The notes: a model not told the origin generated them from the sequence alone. Positions 1 to 5,544 are shown, numbered from the stretch's first letter. The stretch: DNA of 5,559 bases from Actinomycetes bacterium (GCA_021790855.1 JAJYFP010000054.1:1-5559); one strand, 5' to 3'. Numbers and translations are program-made.

Positions 1-255
1 GACCTAGCCAGACGTTACGGGTATGAAGAAGAGGCACAAGAGATCCAAGAGCTTTATCTTTCAGGACACAAGGAGGAGGCTGCACAGAAAGTTCCAGAGG
101 AGCTCCTCAAGCTCTCCAACTTCGTGGGCTCTAAGGGTTTCGTGAAAGAGAGGGTCGAAGCCTTCAAGGACGCAGGAGTAGGCACCTTCTCGGTGACTCC
201 GGTTGGCAGCAATAGGTATGAGTCTTTTGAGATCTTTCGAGAGATGACTCAGTGA
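1..255 (+). CDS. LLM-class F420-dependent oxidoreductase, C-terminal fragment (5' end outside window)
   Basis: Frame 1 is open from the first base to a TGA at 253-255, giving the last 84 residues of a protein cut by the window edge. The pattern RYGYEEEAQEIQELYL, then HKEEAAQKVPEELL, then FVGSKGFVKERVEAFKDAG and TFSVTPVG is the usual C-terminal end of luciferase-like, F420-dependent oxidoreductases of actinomycetes. In that family a VP-x-EL-(L/V) helix, a G(S/P)xGxVxER helix and a GVxT(L)xVxP strand close the TIM barrel. Such enzymes transfer hydride between coenzyme F420 and varied substrates in the cytosol, and the substrate cannot be told from this fragment. The barrel core and the flavin/F420-binding residues are upstream of the window. 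The family call is recognised from pattern memory, without an alignment. No terminator hairpin is evident after the stop. Confidence 0.78.
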   Translation, partial: DLARRYGYEEEAQEIQELYLSGHKEEAAQKVPEELLKLSNFVGSKGFVKERVEAFKDAGVGTFSVTPVGSNRYESFEIFREMTQ

Positions 256-277
256 AGTAGTTGCAAAACTTGCTGAA

Positions 278-355
278 ATGAAGATCTCTTTGGGTGACTT
301 GGACTTTTCTGAGCGAGTCATCAACCGGTCTAGACTGCGCTTTGAAGCCTCATGA
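278..355 (+). CDS. Possible 25-codon micro-ORF overlapping the crtQ start (ATGA)
   Basis: In the gap between the oxidoreductase and crtQ, an ATG at 278 opens a 25-codon frame, beginning MKISLGDLDFSERV and ending RLRFEAS. Its TGA (353-355) overlaps the crtQ ATG (352-354) in the classical ATGA arrangement. The frame is open further upstream to about 248 but offers no other ATG, GTG or TTG. No Shine-Dalgarno sequence stands before 278, and crtQ itself has only a weak GAAG at 344-347. Either this is a short coupled leader peptide that feeds ribosomes to crtQ, or the overlap is chance and crtQ has a short leader. The peptide matches no family I know. Treat it as a hypothesis. Confidence 0.2.
   Translation: MKISLGDLDFSERVINRSRLRFEAS
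331..336 (+). promoter_or_regulatory. Candidate -10 element (TAGACT) before crtQ
   Basis: TAGACT fits the TAnnnT pattern of sigma-70-type -10 boxes. It would place transcription start around 343, giving an mRNA leader of only about 9 nt before the crtQ ATG at 352, which would agree with the poor ribosome binding site there. No convincing -35 box lies 16-18 nt upstream. This is weak, position-based evidence only. Confidence 0.2.
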
Positions 356-1515
356 ACATAGAGTACGTCTACTTGCTATTTGCACTGGTTGCCCCAGCCC
401 TTTTGTGGCGAGTTGATGACTCCTTTAAAGGCGGTAGGTCCGGAGTTGGATCATCGGTGGAAGGTTCCACCAAAGCAATACACACGATGGACGTCGTTGT
501 ACCTGCACGTAACGAGGAGAACTCACTTCCTGACCTACTGACCTCCCTGTCTGGGCAACTGCTAGCGTCAACGCTACTGTCTGTAACCGTTGTAGACGAC
601 CACTCTAGCGACAGCACTGTAAAGATTGCAAACTCTTTTGGAGTCAACGTCGTATCCGCCAATGAGTTGGAACGTAGTTGCAACCCCAAGTCAAACGCTC
701 TTGCCACCTATCAATCCCAATTGAAGGGAGATGTGGTGGTATTTTTAGATGCAGACGTAACTTTGTTAGATGAGGAGTTCTTAGATAAGTTGCGAGCTGC
801 ACAGCTCGCAAGTGAAGGATGCCTGATTTCAGTTCAGCCTTATCATAGGTGTGGTTCTATCTATGAGTCGCTGGCTCTATTCCCAAACTTAATGGCACTT
901 ATGGGCTCGGGAGCGTTTTCGATCTGGAACCCTAGACATCACTCCAAAGTAGCCTTTGGTCCGGTCCTTTGTGTAGCTAAGAGCGCTTATAAAAAAGTCG
1001 GCGGTCATAGACGCATCGTAAAGGAGGTTCTAGATGACGCTGGACTAGCGCAGTCCTTCTTGAGCTCTGGATATGAGGTGAAGGTGTTTGCTGGGAGCCG
1101 CGGAGTTGCTTTTAGGATGTATCCAGAGGGGATTAGACAACTAGTTCAGGGCTTTACGAAGAACTTGGCTCCTGGTGCACTTAGGACCTCTTTGGTCTCT
1201 ACCACTCTAAGCGTTTTGTGGGTCGTAGGGTTTTTGGGTTCAAGCGCTGCACTTCTTAGCCAGTTGGGAAGTGGCGCTTTGCTTTCGCCCTCTTTAACTG
1301 CTATTGCCGGTGTGGCAGTCTTTGTCTTTATGGTCGAGACCTACCTCTTTGGTCGTAAAATTGGGAGATACTCACCGATATGGTACCTGTTGTCTCCTTT
1401 GGCCTTACTCTTTTTCCTATCTCTATTTATAGGGTCATTTGTCAAGGTCTACTTGGCAAGGTCGATCTCTTGGAAAGATCGTTCTATCTCGCTAAGGGAG
1501 AGTTCTCGTGATTGA
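352..1515 (+). CDS. crtQ: CrtQ-like family 2 glycosyltransferase (4,4'-diaponeurosporenoate glycosyltransferase type)
   Basis: This is a 387-residue membrane GT-A glycosyltransferase. Residues 4-19 form an N-terminal membrane helix. The catalytic domain follows: DVVVPARNEEN (47-57), VVDDHSSDST (80-89) for nucleotide-sugar binding, and the metal-binding DAD at 133-135 in VVFLDADV. Features shared with Staphylococcus CrtQ, by recall, are ISVQPYH (159-165), AFGPV (201-205), GGH (217-219), AFRMYPEG (253-260) and GFTKN...GA (267-276). Three C-terminal membrane segments follow (about 282-304, 312-333, 343-368), then a terminal SWKDRSISL matching the WKxRxYSI end of CrtQ. Known CrtQ transfers glucose from UDP-glucose to the carboxylate of 4,4'-diaponeurosporenoate at the inner membrane. 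ATG 352 is the only start, because the frame has a TGA at 343-345. It overlaps the next gene by 8 nt, and that gene is its pathway partner crtO. The acceptor in this organism is inferred, and another carboxylated isoprenoid is possible. Membership of the CrtQ branch is much firmer than the exact substrate. Confidence 0.82.
   Translation: MNIEYVYLLFALVAPALLWRVDDSFKGGRSGVGSSVEGSTKAIHTMDVVVPARNEENSLPDLLTSLSGQLLASTLLSVTVVDDHSSDSTVKIANSFGVNVVSANELERSCNPKSNALATYQSQLKGDVVVFLDADVTLLDEEFLDKLRAAQLASEGCLISVQPYHRCGSIYESLALFPNLMALMGSGAFSIWNPRHHSKVAFGPVLCVAKSAYKKVGGHRRIVKEVLDDAGLAQSFLSSGYEVKVFAGSRGVAFRMYPEGIRQLVQGFTKNLAPGALRTSLVSTTLSVLWVVGFLGSSAALLSQLGSGALLSPSLTAIAGVAVFVFMVETYLFGRKIGRYSPIWYLLSPLALLFFLSLFIGSFVKVYLARSISWKDRSISLRESSRD
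1495..1500 (+). promoter_or_regulatory. Ribosome binding site of crtO, inside crtQ
   Basis: AAGGGAG-type sequence (AGGGAG at 1495-1500) lies 7 nt before the GTG at 1508, within the last codons of crtQ. It supports the GTG start and the 8-nt overlap, and so coupled translation of the two genes. Confidence 0.6.
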
Positions 1516-2038
1516 CATAGTGGTGTCGTTGCACAACACACCTCTGTTGATGGCGATTACCGTCACATACTGGGTGTTGACCTCCTTTGTCGTGGGATAT
1601 TTCGCTTCTAAGATCTCGCTAAAGAGGCTCTCTCTTTGGGAGAGATCGTATCGAATCTACCCCTTTGAACTACGGGGGTTGCTCTATGAGAGGTACCTCT
1701 TTATACGAAAGTGGAAAAGGTATCTACCAGAGGCGGGAGACATGTTCAAAGGTGGAGTCTCCAAGAGATCGCTAGACTTTGGTGCTAGCAACGCTAAAGT
1801 TCGATTCTATCTAGAGACGAAGAGAGCGGAGTTCACGCACCGGTACCTCATTATATTTCAACTGCTTCCGGTGTTTTTCTGGTATAGCTTCTTTCACGAG
1901 GTAGTTGTAGCTTACGCGTTACTGGCTAATACTCCATGTCTTATTGCCCAACGTTACAACAGAGCTCGTCTTGAGAGACTTAACCCAATGATCAAAGAGG
2001 ATGGGAAAACCCTAGCCGTTAGTGATGAGAAGACTTAG
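1508..2038 (+). CDS. crtO: CrtO-like glycosyl-4,4'-diaponeurosporenoate acyltransferase
   Basis: This 176-residue membrane protein is close to the length of Staphylococcus CrtO (about 165). By recall it shares that family's signature blocks in order: LFIRKWKRYLPEAG (64-77; FYVRKWK in S. aureus), an ETKRAEFTH block (103-111; ETKRAELIH) and YALLANTPCLIAQRYNRARL (136-155; YAMIANVP...QRYNRPRL). Hydrophobic segments lie near 13-33, 113-127 and 130-147. Known CrtO esterifies the sugar 6-hydroxyl of the glycosyl carotenoate with a branched C15 fatty acid, the last step of staphyloxanthin synthesis. The gene starts with GTG inside the crtQ end, so the two enzymes are co-translated, which supports a shared pathway. 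The 3' end nearly touches convergent orn. The symbol refers to the staphylococcal acyltransferase, not to the unrelated beta-carotene ketolase CrtO. The donor acyl chain and the acceptor here are inferred. The start codon is supported by the ribosome binding site. Confidence 0.82.
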   Translation: MIDIVVSLHNTPLLMAITVTYWVLTSFVVGYFASKISLKRLSLWERSYRIYPFELRGLLYERYLFIRKWKRYLPEAGDMFKGGVSKRSLDFGASNAKVRFYLETKRAEFTHRYLIIFQLLPVFFWYSFFHEVVVAYALLANTPCLIAQRYNRARLERLNPMIKEDGKTLAVSDEKT

Positions 2039-2042
2039 ATTA

Positions 2043-2633
2043 TTAGGAGTCATCTTTAGACTCCTCTAGTGGCTGATCCTTCTCCTCTTTTAGCAGAAGC
2101 GTCTCTCGAAAGATCGAAGAGCGATAAAACTTCAGTTCATCGATACTTTCTCTAATATCGTCGAGAGCTCTATGTCCCATCTGCTTCTGCGGAGCATGCT
2201 TCATGATCCCTGGATACCAACGCTTGGCTAACTCTTTTATCGAGGAGACATCGATATTGCGATAGTGTAGGTACTCCTCAAGCTCTGGCATGTACTCCTC
2301 TAGGAAACGCCTATCTGTCCCGATGGAGTTACCACACAGAGGAGCTGTCTTTGCCTCTGGAATGTGGGTCTTGATGAACTCCAAAGTCATCTGCTGGGCT
2401 TCGTCAAGCTTTATATTGGAAAATGCAATCTCAGAAAGGAGTCCAGAGCGGCGGTGCATAGCGGTAACTACCTCATCCATCTCGGCTAGCTGTTCTGAGG
2501 TTGCTGACACTACCAGATCTGGACCTTCGACAACGATGTTCAGGTCGCTATCGGTTATTACTGTAGCAATCTCCACGATGACGTGACGTCTAGGGTCAAG
2601 CCCAGTCATTTCTAGGTCCATCCATACCATCAT
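2043..2633 (-). CDS. orn: Oligoribonuclease (DEDDh 3'-5' exoribonuclease)
   Basis: This 196-residue protein degrades 2-5 nt RNA fragments, including pGpG from c-di-GMP breakdown, to mononucleotides in the cytosol. All DEDDh residues are visible: D6 and E8 in WMDLEMTGLDP, D107 in CGNSIGTDRRFL, and H154 and D159 in GHRALDDIRES. Other Orn landmarks are IVEIAT (19-24), MHRRSGL (59-65), YMPELEEYLHYRNIDVS (114-130) and KELAKRW (133-139). It is slightly longer than E. coli Orn (181) because of an acidic tail, KEEKDQPLEESKDDS, which is probably disordered. Two adjacent ATGs compete. AGGAG (2639-2635) is 1 nt from ATG 2633 and 4 nt from ATG 2630, so the second, giving 195 residues, may be the real start. 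The gene is convergent with crtO (4-nt gap) and divergent from the mannose synthase gene. Function is conserved and confident. Confidence 0.96.
   Translation of the reverse strand: MMVWMDLEMTGLDPRRHVIVEIATVITDSDLNIVVEGPDLVVSATSEQLAEMDEVVTAMHRRSGLLSEIAFSNIKLDEAQQMTLEFIKTHIPEAKTAPLCGNSIGTDRRFLEEYMPELEEYLHYRNIDVSSIKELAKRWYPGIMKHAPQKQMGHRALDDIRESIDELKFYRSSIFRETLLLKEEKDQPLEESKDDS
2045..2065. terminator. Hairpin at the crtO/orn convergent junction, possible bidirectional terminator
   Basis: AGGAGTC (2045-2051) and GACTCCT (2059-2065) form a perfect 7-bp stem around a 7-nt loop. It lies over the stop and last codons of orn and 7 nt past the crtO stop. Neither strand has a U-run after the stem, so it is not a textbook intrinsic terminator. 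The position between two convergent genes makes a role in 3'-end formation or mRNA stability plausible, but it could be a by-product of the E-S...D-S codons of orn. Confidence 0.35.
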
Positions 2634-2686
2634 GCTCCTATGCTAGAGGGTTAGCACTCCCTATTTACCACGGAGGTTAGAAGTAG
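2634..2686. promoter_or_regulatory. Divergent intergenic region between orn and ppm1
   Basis: Only 53 nt separate two divergent start codons, so promoters for both genes must lie here or reach into the opposite coding region. It contains the orn Shine-Dalgarno AGGAG (minus strand, 2639-2635) and the ppm1 Shine-Dalgarno GGAGG (2672-2676). No -10/-35 pair stands out on either strand. TTAGCACTC at 2651-2659 equals one arm of the CIRCE operator, but the second arm is missing. Confidence 0.45.
2672..2676 (+). promoter_or_regulatory. Ribosome binding site supporting the GTG start of ppm1
   Basis: GGAGG lies 10 nt before the GTG at 2687. It favours this start over the out-of-frame ATG at 2691, whose frame does not encode the glycosyltransferase. 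Confidence 0.5.
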
Positions 2687-3526
2687 GTGAATGAGTCGAG
2701 AGATCCATCTGTACATCCATACGTTGTGGTTCCAACCTACAATGAAGCCGAGAATCTTGAATCGGTAGTTTCCAAGATCTTCGACGCCTTACCACAAGCC
2801 ACCGTTTTGGTAGTGGACGACTCATCCCCCGACGGTACAGCCGATATCGCTAAAAAACTTGCATCTAAAGGACATAACATCGAAGTTATGGAGCGTCCTG
2901 CTAAATCGGGACTTGGAAGTGCCTATAGAGACGGTTTCAGGTACAGCCTCAAAGCTGGCGCTTCGGCGCTAGTGGAGATCGATGCAGATCTTTCCCATGA
3001 TCCAAAGTATCTTCCCAAACTTTTAGATGCCTTGGATAACGGTGCTGATCTTGCAATTGGATCTAGATATGTTCCAGGGGGCTCAGCGCCCGGTCTGTCT
3101 CCCTTCAGGCTCTTTATCTCTCGAGGGGGCAACTTATACGCTGCGTGGACTCTCGGGCTTCCAGTGAAGGACGCAACGGCAGGTTTTAGAGCTTATCGTC
3201 GTGAAGCTTTGGAAAAAATTGCAATAGACGAGATTAAGGCCGATGGGTATGGGTTCCAAGTTGAGATGGCGTATGAGGTTCATAGATACGGAGGGAAAAT
3301 TGTAGAGATCCCAATCGTGTTTCACGACCGAGTCGCCGGTGGGTCAAAGATGTCTACTCGTATCGTAGCTGAGGCAATGGTTCTCTGTACGATCTGGGGA
3401 GTGGCTAGAAAGGTTCGCTTGCTGGAAGATAAAAGTCGACAAGATGCCCTTGCGGAGATCTTGATGAAACTCTACGACTCTACCTCTAAAGGTGTCTATA
3501 ACGTACTATCTAAAAAGAGCCGATGA
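2687..3526 (+). CDS. ppm1: Polyprenol monophosphomannose synthase (dolichol-phosphate mannosyltransferase type, GT2)
   Basis: This 279-residue enzyme is expected to transfer mannose from GDP-mannose to polyprenyl phosphate on the cytosolic face of the membrane. The product is the donor for lipoglycan extension and protein O-mannosylation. Visible motifs are VVVPTYNEAENL (13-24), VVDDSSPDGTAD (42-53), the metal-binding DAD at 99-101 in EIDADLSHDP, GSRYVPGG (125-132), SRGGN (145-149), DATAGFRAYRREALE (162-176), DGYGFQVEM (186-194) and EIPIVFHDRVAGGSKMS (207-223). These are the standard DPM1/Ppm1 blocks. There is no C-terminal membrane domain, and no apolipoprotein N-acyltransferase domain of the kind fused to it in some mycobacteria, so it is a stand-alone, probably peripheral enzyme. 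A charged C-terminal tail of about 35 residues follows the GT domain. The stop overlaps dut by 4 nt (ATGA). The sugar could be glucose in a divergent homologue, but the mannose type fits the motifs best. Confidence 0.87.
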   Translation: MNESRDPSVHPYVVVPTYNEAENLESVVSKIFDALPQATVLVVDDSSPDGTADIAKKLASKGHNIEVMERPAKSGLGSAYRDGFRYSLKAGASALVEIDADLSHDPKYLPKLLDALDNGADLAIGSRYVPGGSAPGLSPFRLFISRGGNLYAAWTLGLPVKDATAGFRAYRREALEKIAIDEIKADGYGFQVEMAYEVHRYGGKIVEIPIVFHDRVAGGSKMSTRIVAEAMVLCTIWGVARKVRLLEDKSRQDALAEILMKLYDSTSKGVYNVLSKKSR

Positions 3527-3975
3527 TGCAGGTCGATGTAGTACTGAGCGAAACTGTACAGCCTTTGAAGAAAGCGCGTGCCGGTGACGCTGGATATGAC
3601 TTAACCTCTACTACTTCTTTGAAGCTTGAGCCGCTCTCGCGTGGAGTCGTTGAAACTGGTGTTCGCTTGGCTATGCCTGAAGGAGTATGTGCTCTGGTTC
3701 TCCCAAGGAGTGGCCTTGCACTCAAACATGGAGTCACCGTAATGAACTCTCCAGGTTTGATCGATTCAGGTTATAGAGGTGAGATCAAGGTTGTTCTCTT
3801 TAACTCAGACAAGGATAACGCCTTTGTCGTCGAAGAGGGTGACCGAATTGCGCAGCTGGTATTTGTGAGCTATCCCGAGGTGTACTTCAGGGTCGTTAAT
3901 GCCTTAGAGGCAAGTGAGAGGGGAGAGGGAGGCTTTGGACACAGTGGGATTAGAGAGACTTCCTCTTCTAGATAG
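3523..3975 (+). CDS. dut: Deoxyuridine 5'-triphosphate nucleotidohydrolase (dUTPase)
   Basis: This 150-residue trimeric dUTPase hydrolyses dUTP to dUMP and pyrophosphate, keeping uracil out of DNA and supplying dUMP for thymidylate synthesis. All five family motifs are present: motif 1 AGDAGYDL (20-27), motif 2 PRSGLALKHG (61-70), motif 3 NSPGLIDSGYRGEIKV (75-90) with catalytic D81 and uracil-gating Y84, motif 4 EEGDRIAQLV (104-113), and motif 5 RGEGGFGHSG (133-142), the mobile C-terminal arm that closes over the phosphates. Motif 5 has HS where ST is common. The protein is full length. Two adjacent ATGs are possible: 3523 overlaps the upstream stop as ATGA and 3526 as TGATG, and either implies translational coupling to the mannose synthase. 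Only a weak purine-rich AAAAAGAG precedes the start. Confidence 0.97.
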   Translation: MMQVDVVLSETVQPLKKARAGDAGYDLTSTTSLKLEPLSRGVVETGVRLAMPEGVCALVLPRSGLALKHGVTVMNSPGLIDSGYRGEIKVVLFNSDKDNAFVVEEGDRIAQLVFVSYPEVYFRVVNALEASERGEGGFGHSGIRETSSSR

Positions 3976-3993
3976 GAGTATGCACGAAGGATT

Positions 3994-3999
3994 AGGTGG
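3994..3999 (+). promoter_or_regulatory. Ribosome binding site supporting the GTG start at 4006
   Basis: AGGTGG lies 6 nt before GTG 4006. The frame upstream of 4006 meets the dut stop codon (3973-3975) without any other start, so this GTG is the only choice. Confidence 0.55.
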
Positions 4000-4005
4000 T
4001 CCTTT

Positions 4006-5418
4006 GTGAGCCAGTTAGCGGGAATCGATACGGCGATATGGTATCTAGACTCGAAGAATCAGCCGCTTCATATCTCGGCATTGGTGAAGGTAGCTCCCTA
4101 TCCTAAAGGAGATCTAGATGGGCAGTCGATCCTAGAACACCTTCGCCTCGCAGCGTCAAGTAGCGCAATGTTGCACTTGACAGTCGTTGACTCTCCAATC
4201 CCACTGTCCATGCCTTACTGGAGCAAAGTTGGGGAGCTTGACTTTGATCAGCATCTCTTCATCTACGACCTAAGATCCCTTGGTGGATCGTCTCAGATAA
4301 GATCGATGATAGGCGAGATCTTAGCTGAGCCACTTCGAAGGGATATTCCTCCTTGGGAGATACACGTGTTTGATCTTGGAGATGAGGTCCAGATATTGAG
4401 CAAGATCCACCACGCGTTGTTAGACGGTGCTGGAGGGCTCTCTCTTCTTTTTTCATTCATGGATCAGGAGGGATCTGAGACCTTATCGCTGCAAAGCTTC
4501 AACGGAAGAAACAAAGACACAACGTCGGAGTCAGGTTCAAAACCCAATCTTCTTCGAGCGCTTTTAGATCTGCCCCAAGAAGCAGTAGCTCGACTTGAGT
4601 CTGCTTCTGCGTTTCAAGATACTTTGTCTCAACTTGTTGCAGCAGTTGCAGGGGGCAAGGAGGGATCTCTTCCTGAAGTACTGAACTTTGGAGCTCCAAA
4701 ACTTCCGTTCTCGGGGGCTCTTAGGAGCACTCGTGATGCTTATGCTTTCTCCGTTGAGACGTCCCGACTACGTAAAGTCGCTCGTTACTCACAAGCTACA
4801 TTGAACGACGTGGTGCTAGCGGTCACCTCGTTGGCACTTGAAAGATACTTAGAGTCCGTATACGCCTACGAGATTGTCTCTTCGCCGGTGGTTCTGATGC
4901 CTATATCTACTCGACGGGGCGGAAATATATCAGCGCACAACCAAGTAGCTGGACAATTAGTCGCTCTGCCTTACGGTCGAGAGTCACTAAGTGAGACAAT
5001 ACTCGCGGTGAAAGAAGAGGCGTGGAGGGCGAAAAGGCTGCACTCTCGCTTTGGTCCTAAGATGTTAGAGTCCTTTGCATCATCGATAGCGTCTCCGCTC
5101 CTGTCTCCCTTTATGCGGGTAGTAGGCGAGGCAAGGGTCTTCGATCGGCTGGATCCCGTATTCAATCTCATCGTCTCGAACGTCTCTGGAACCACCGATG
5201 AGCTCTACCTAGAGGGTAACTTGGTGGAGTCAGTAGTACCGTTTGGTCCGCTCGCCGAGGGCGCCCCTTTGAACATTACCTTCCTCTCTTACCTGGATCT
5301 CACTCACTTTGGAGTGACCTCATGTCCTGATCTCGTGAAAGATCCTGACCTTCTAGGGGAGATGTTTTGCGAAGTTCTCGGTAACTTCCATGACGAATAT
5401 CTGGGAAAGAGCGACTAA
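4006..5418 (+). CDS. WS/DGAT-family acyltransferase (wax ester synthase / diacylglycerol acyltransferase)
   Basis: This 470-residue protein has the full WS/DGAT layout and usual length. The N-terminal LAGIDTAIWYLDSKNQPLHI (4-23) matches the family's 'x-LD-x-x-F-x-x-E-x-x-x-x-PMH' opening. PPWEIH (115-120) precedes the catalytic HHALLDG (135-141), a perfect HHxxxDG, in which the second His acts as general base. Further family blocks are LNDVVLAV (266-273), MPISTRRGGN (298-307), NLIVSNVSG (387-395) and a C-terminal ITFLSYLDLTHFGVTSCPDL (424-443). The family esterifies fatty acyl-CoA to diacylglycerol or fatty alcohols, forming triacylglycerol or wax esters at the inner membrane and lipid bodies. 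Actinomycetes often carry several copies, and which reaction this copy catalyses cannot be read from sequence. It lies 30 nt after dut on the same strand, probably in one transcript. Its stop is 13 nt before the tRNA, with no terminator between. Confidence 0.9.
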   Translation: MSQLAGIDTAIWYLDSKNQPLHISALVKVAPYPKGDLDGQSILEHLRLAASSSAMLHLTVVDSPIPLSMPYWSKVGELDFDQHLFIYDLRSLGGSSQIRSMIGEILAEPLRRDIPPWEIHVFDLGDEVQILSKIHHALLDGAGGLSLLFSFMDQEGSETLSLQSFNGRNKDTTSESGSKPNLLRALLDLPQEAVARLESASAFQDTLSQLVAAVAGGKEGSLPEVLNFGAPKLPFSGALRSTRDAYAFSVETSRLRKVARYSQATLNDVVLAVTSLALERYLESVYAYEIVSSPVVLMPISTRRGGNISAHNQVAGQLVALPYGRESLSETILAVKEEAWRAKRLHSRFGPKMLESFASSIASPLLSPFMRVVGEARVFDRLDPVFNLIVSNVSGTTDELYLEGNLVESVVPFGPLAEGAPLNITFLSYLDLTHFGVTSCPDLVKDPDLLGEMFCEVLGNFHDEYLGKSD

Positions 5419-5420
5419 GT

Positions 5421-5426
5421 TATATG
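5421..5426 (+). promoter_or_regulatory. Possible -10 box (TATATG) in front of tRNA-Gly
   Basis: TATATG sits 5 nt before the mature tRNA 5' end, directly after the stop of the acyltransferase gene. No -35 box is recognisable at the right distance inside the coding end. It may instead be simple AT-rich spacer in a co-transcript. Confidence 0.2.
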
Positions 5427-5431
5427 ACACT

Positions 5432-5504
5432 GCGGATGTGGCTCAGTTGGTAGAGCATCACCTTGCCAAGGTGAGGGTCGCGGGTTCGAGTCCCGTCATC
5501 CGCT
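5432..5504 (+). tRNA. tRNA-Gly (anticodon GCC)
   Basis: A complete 73-nt cloverleaf can be folded by eye. The acceptor stem is GCGGATG (5432-5438) with CATCCGC (5497-5503), discriminator T5504. The D stem is GCTC/GAGC (5441-5444, 5453-5456) around AGTTGGTA. The anticodon stem is TCACC/GGTGA (5458-5462, 5470-5474) with loop TTGCCAA, so the anticodon GCC is at 5465-5467 and reads GGC and GGU. The variable loop is GGGTC, and the T arm is GCGGG-TTCGAGT-CCCGT with one G-T pair. The 3' CCA is not encoded (CAA follows), so a CCA-adding enzyme is needed. It sits 13 nt after the acyltransferase stop and a few bases before a strong terminator. Confidence 0.97.
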
Positions 5505-5508
5505 CAAT

Positions 5509-5544
5509 AGATGGCCTGTAGTTCTACAGGCCATCTCTCTTTTT
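5509..5544 (+). terminator. Rho-independent terminator after tRNA-Gly
   Basis: AGATGGCCTGTAG (5509-5521) is perfectly complementary to CTACAGGCCATCT (5524-5536). Sterically this is about a 12-bp GC-containing stem with a GTTC tetraloop. It is followed by CTCTTTTT (5537-5544). It ends the tRNA transcript and, lacking an upstream terminator, probably also that of the ppm1-dut-acyltransferase cluster. No matching A-run lies on the left side, so it acts mainly on the plus strand. Confidence 0.9.

Noticed and set aside
61..324. 87-residue minus-strand open frame
   Set aside because: It lies antisense to the oxidoreductase fragment, whose plus-strand frame matches a known family. The antisense peptide shows no recognisable motif.
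1463..1481. CGATCT...AGATCG inverted repeat near the crtQ end
   Set aside because: It has only a 6-bp stem inside conserved coding sequence, with no U-run. It is consistent with the general GATC excess.
1629..1646. CTCTC...GAGAG inverted repeat in crtO
   Set aside because: Low-complexity self-complementarity within coding codons, with no regulatory context.
2290..2586. 98-residue plus-strand open frame
   Set aside because: It is antisense to orn, which shows all catalytic residues. It is low-complexity, Ser-rich and has no family resemblance.
2651..2659. TTAGCACTC, identical to one arm of the CIRCE (HrcA) operator
   Set aside because: The second arm GAGTGCTAA at 9-nt spacing is absent (CACGGAGGT stands there), and no heat-shock gene is adjacent.
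3523..3975. Possible phage or mobile origin of dut
   Set aside because: dUTPases do occur in phages, but there is no integrase, repeat or other phage gene here, and dut is coupled to a chromosomal-type neighbour.
5432..5536. tRNA-Gly as an integration site, with the repeat after it as an att site
   Set aside because: The sequence after the tRNA is a terminator inverted repeat, not a direct copy of the tRNA 3' end. No integrase gene is in the window.
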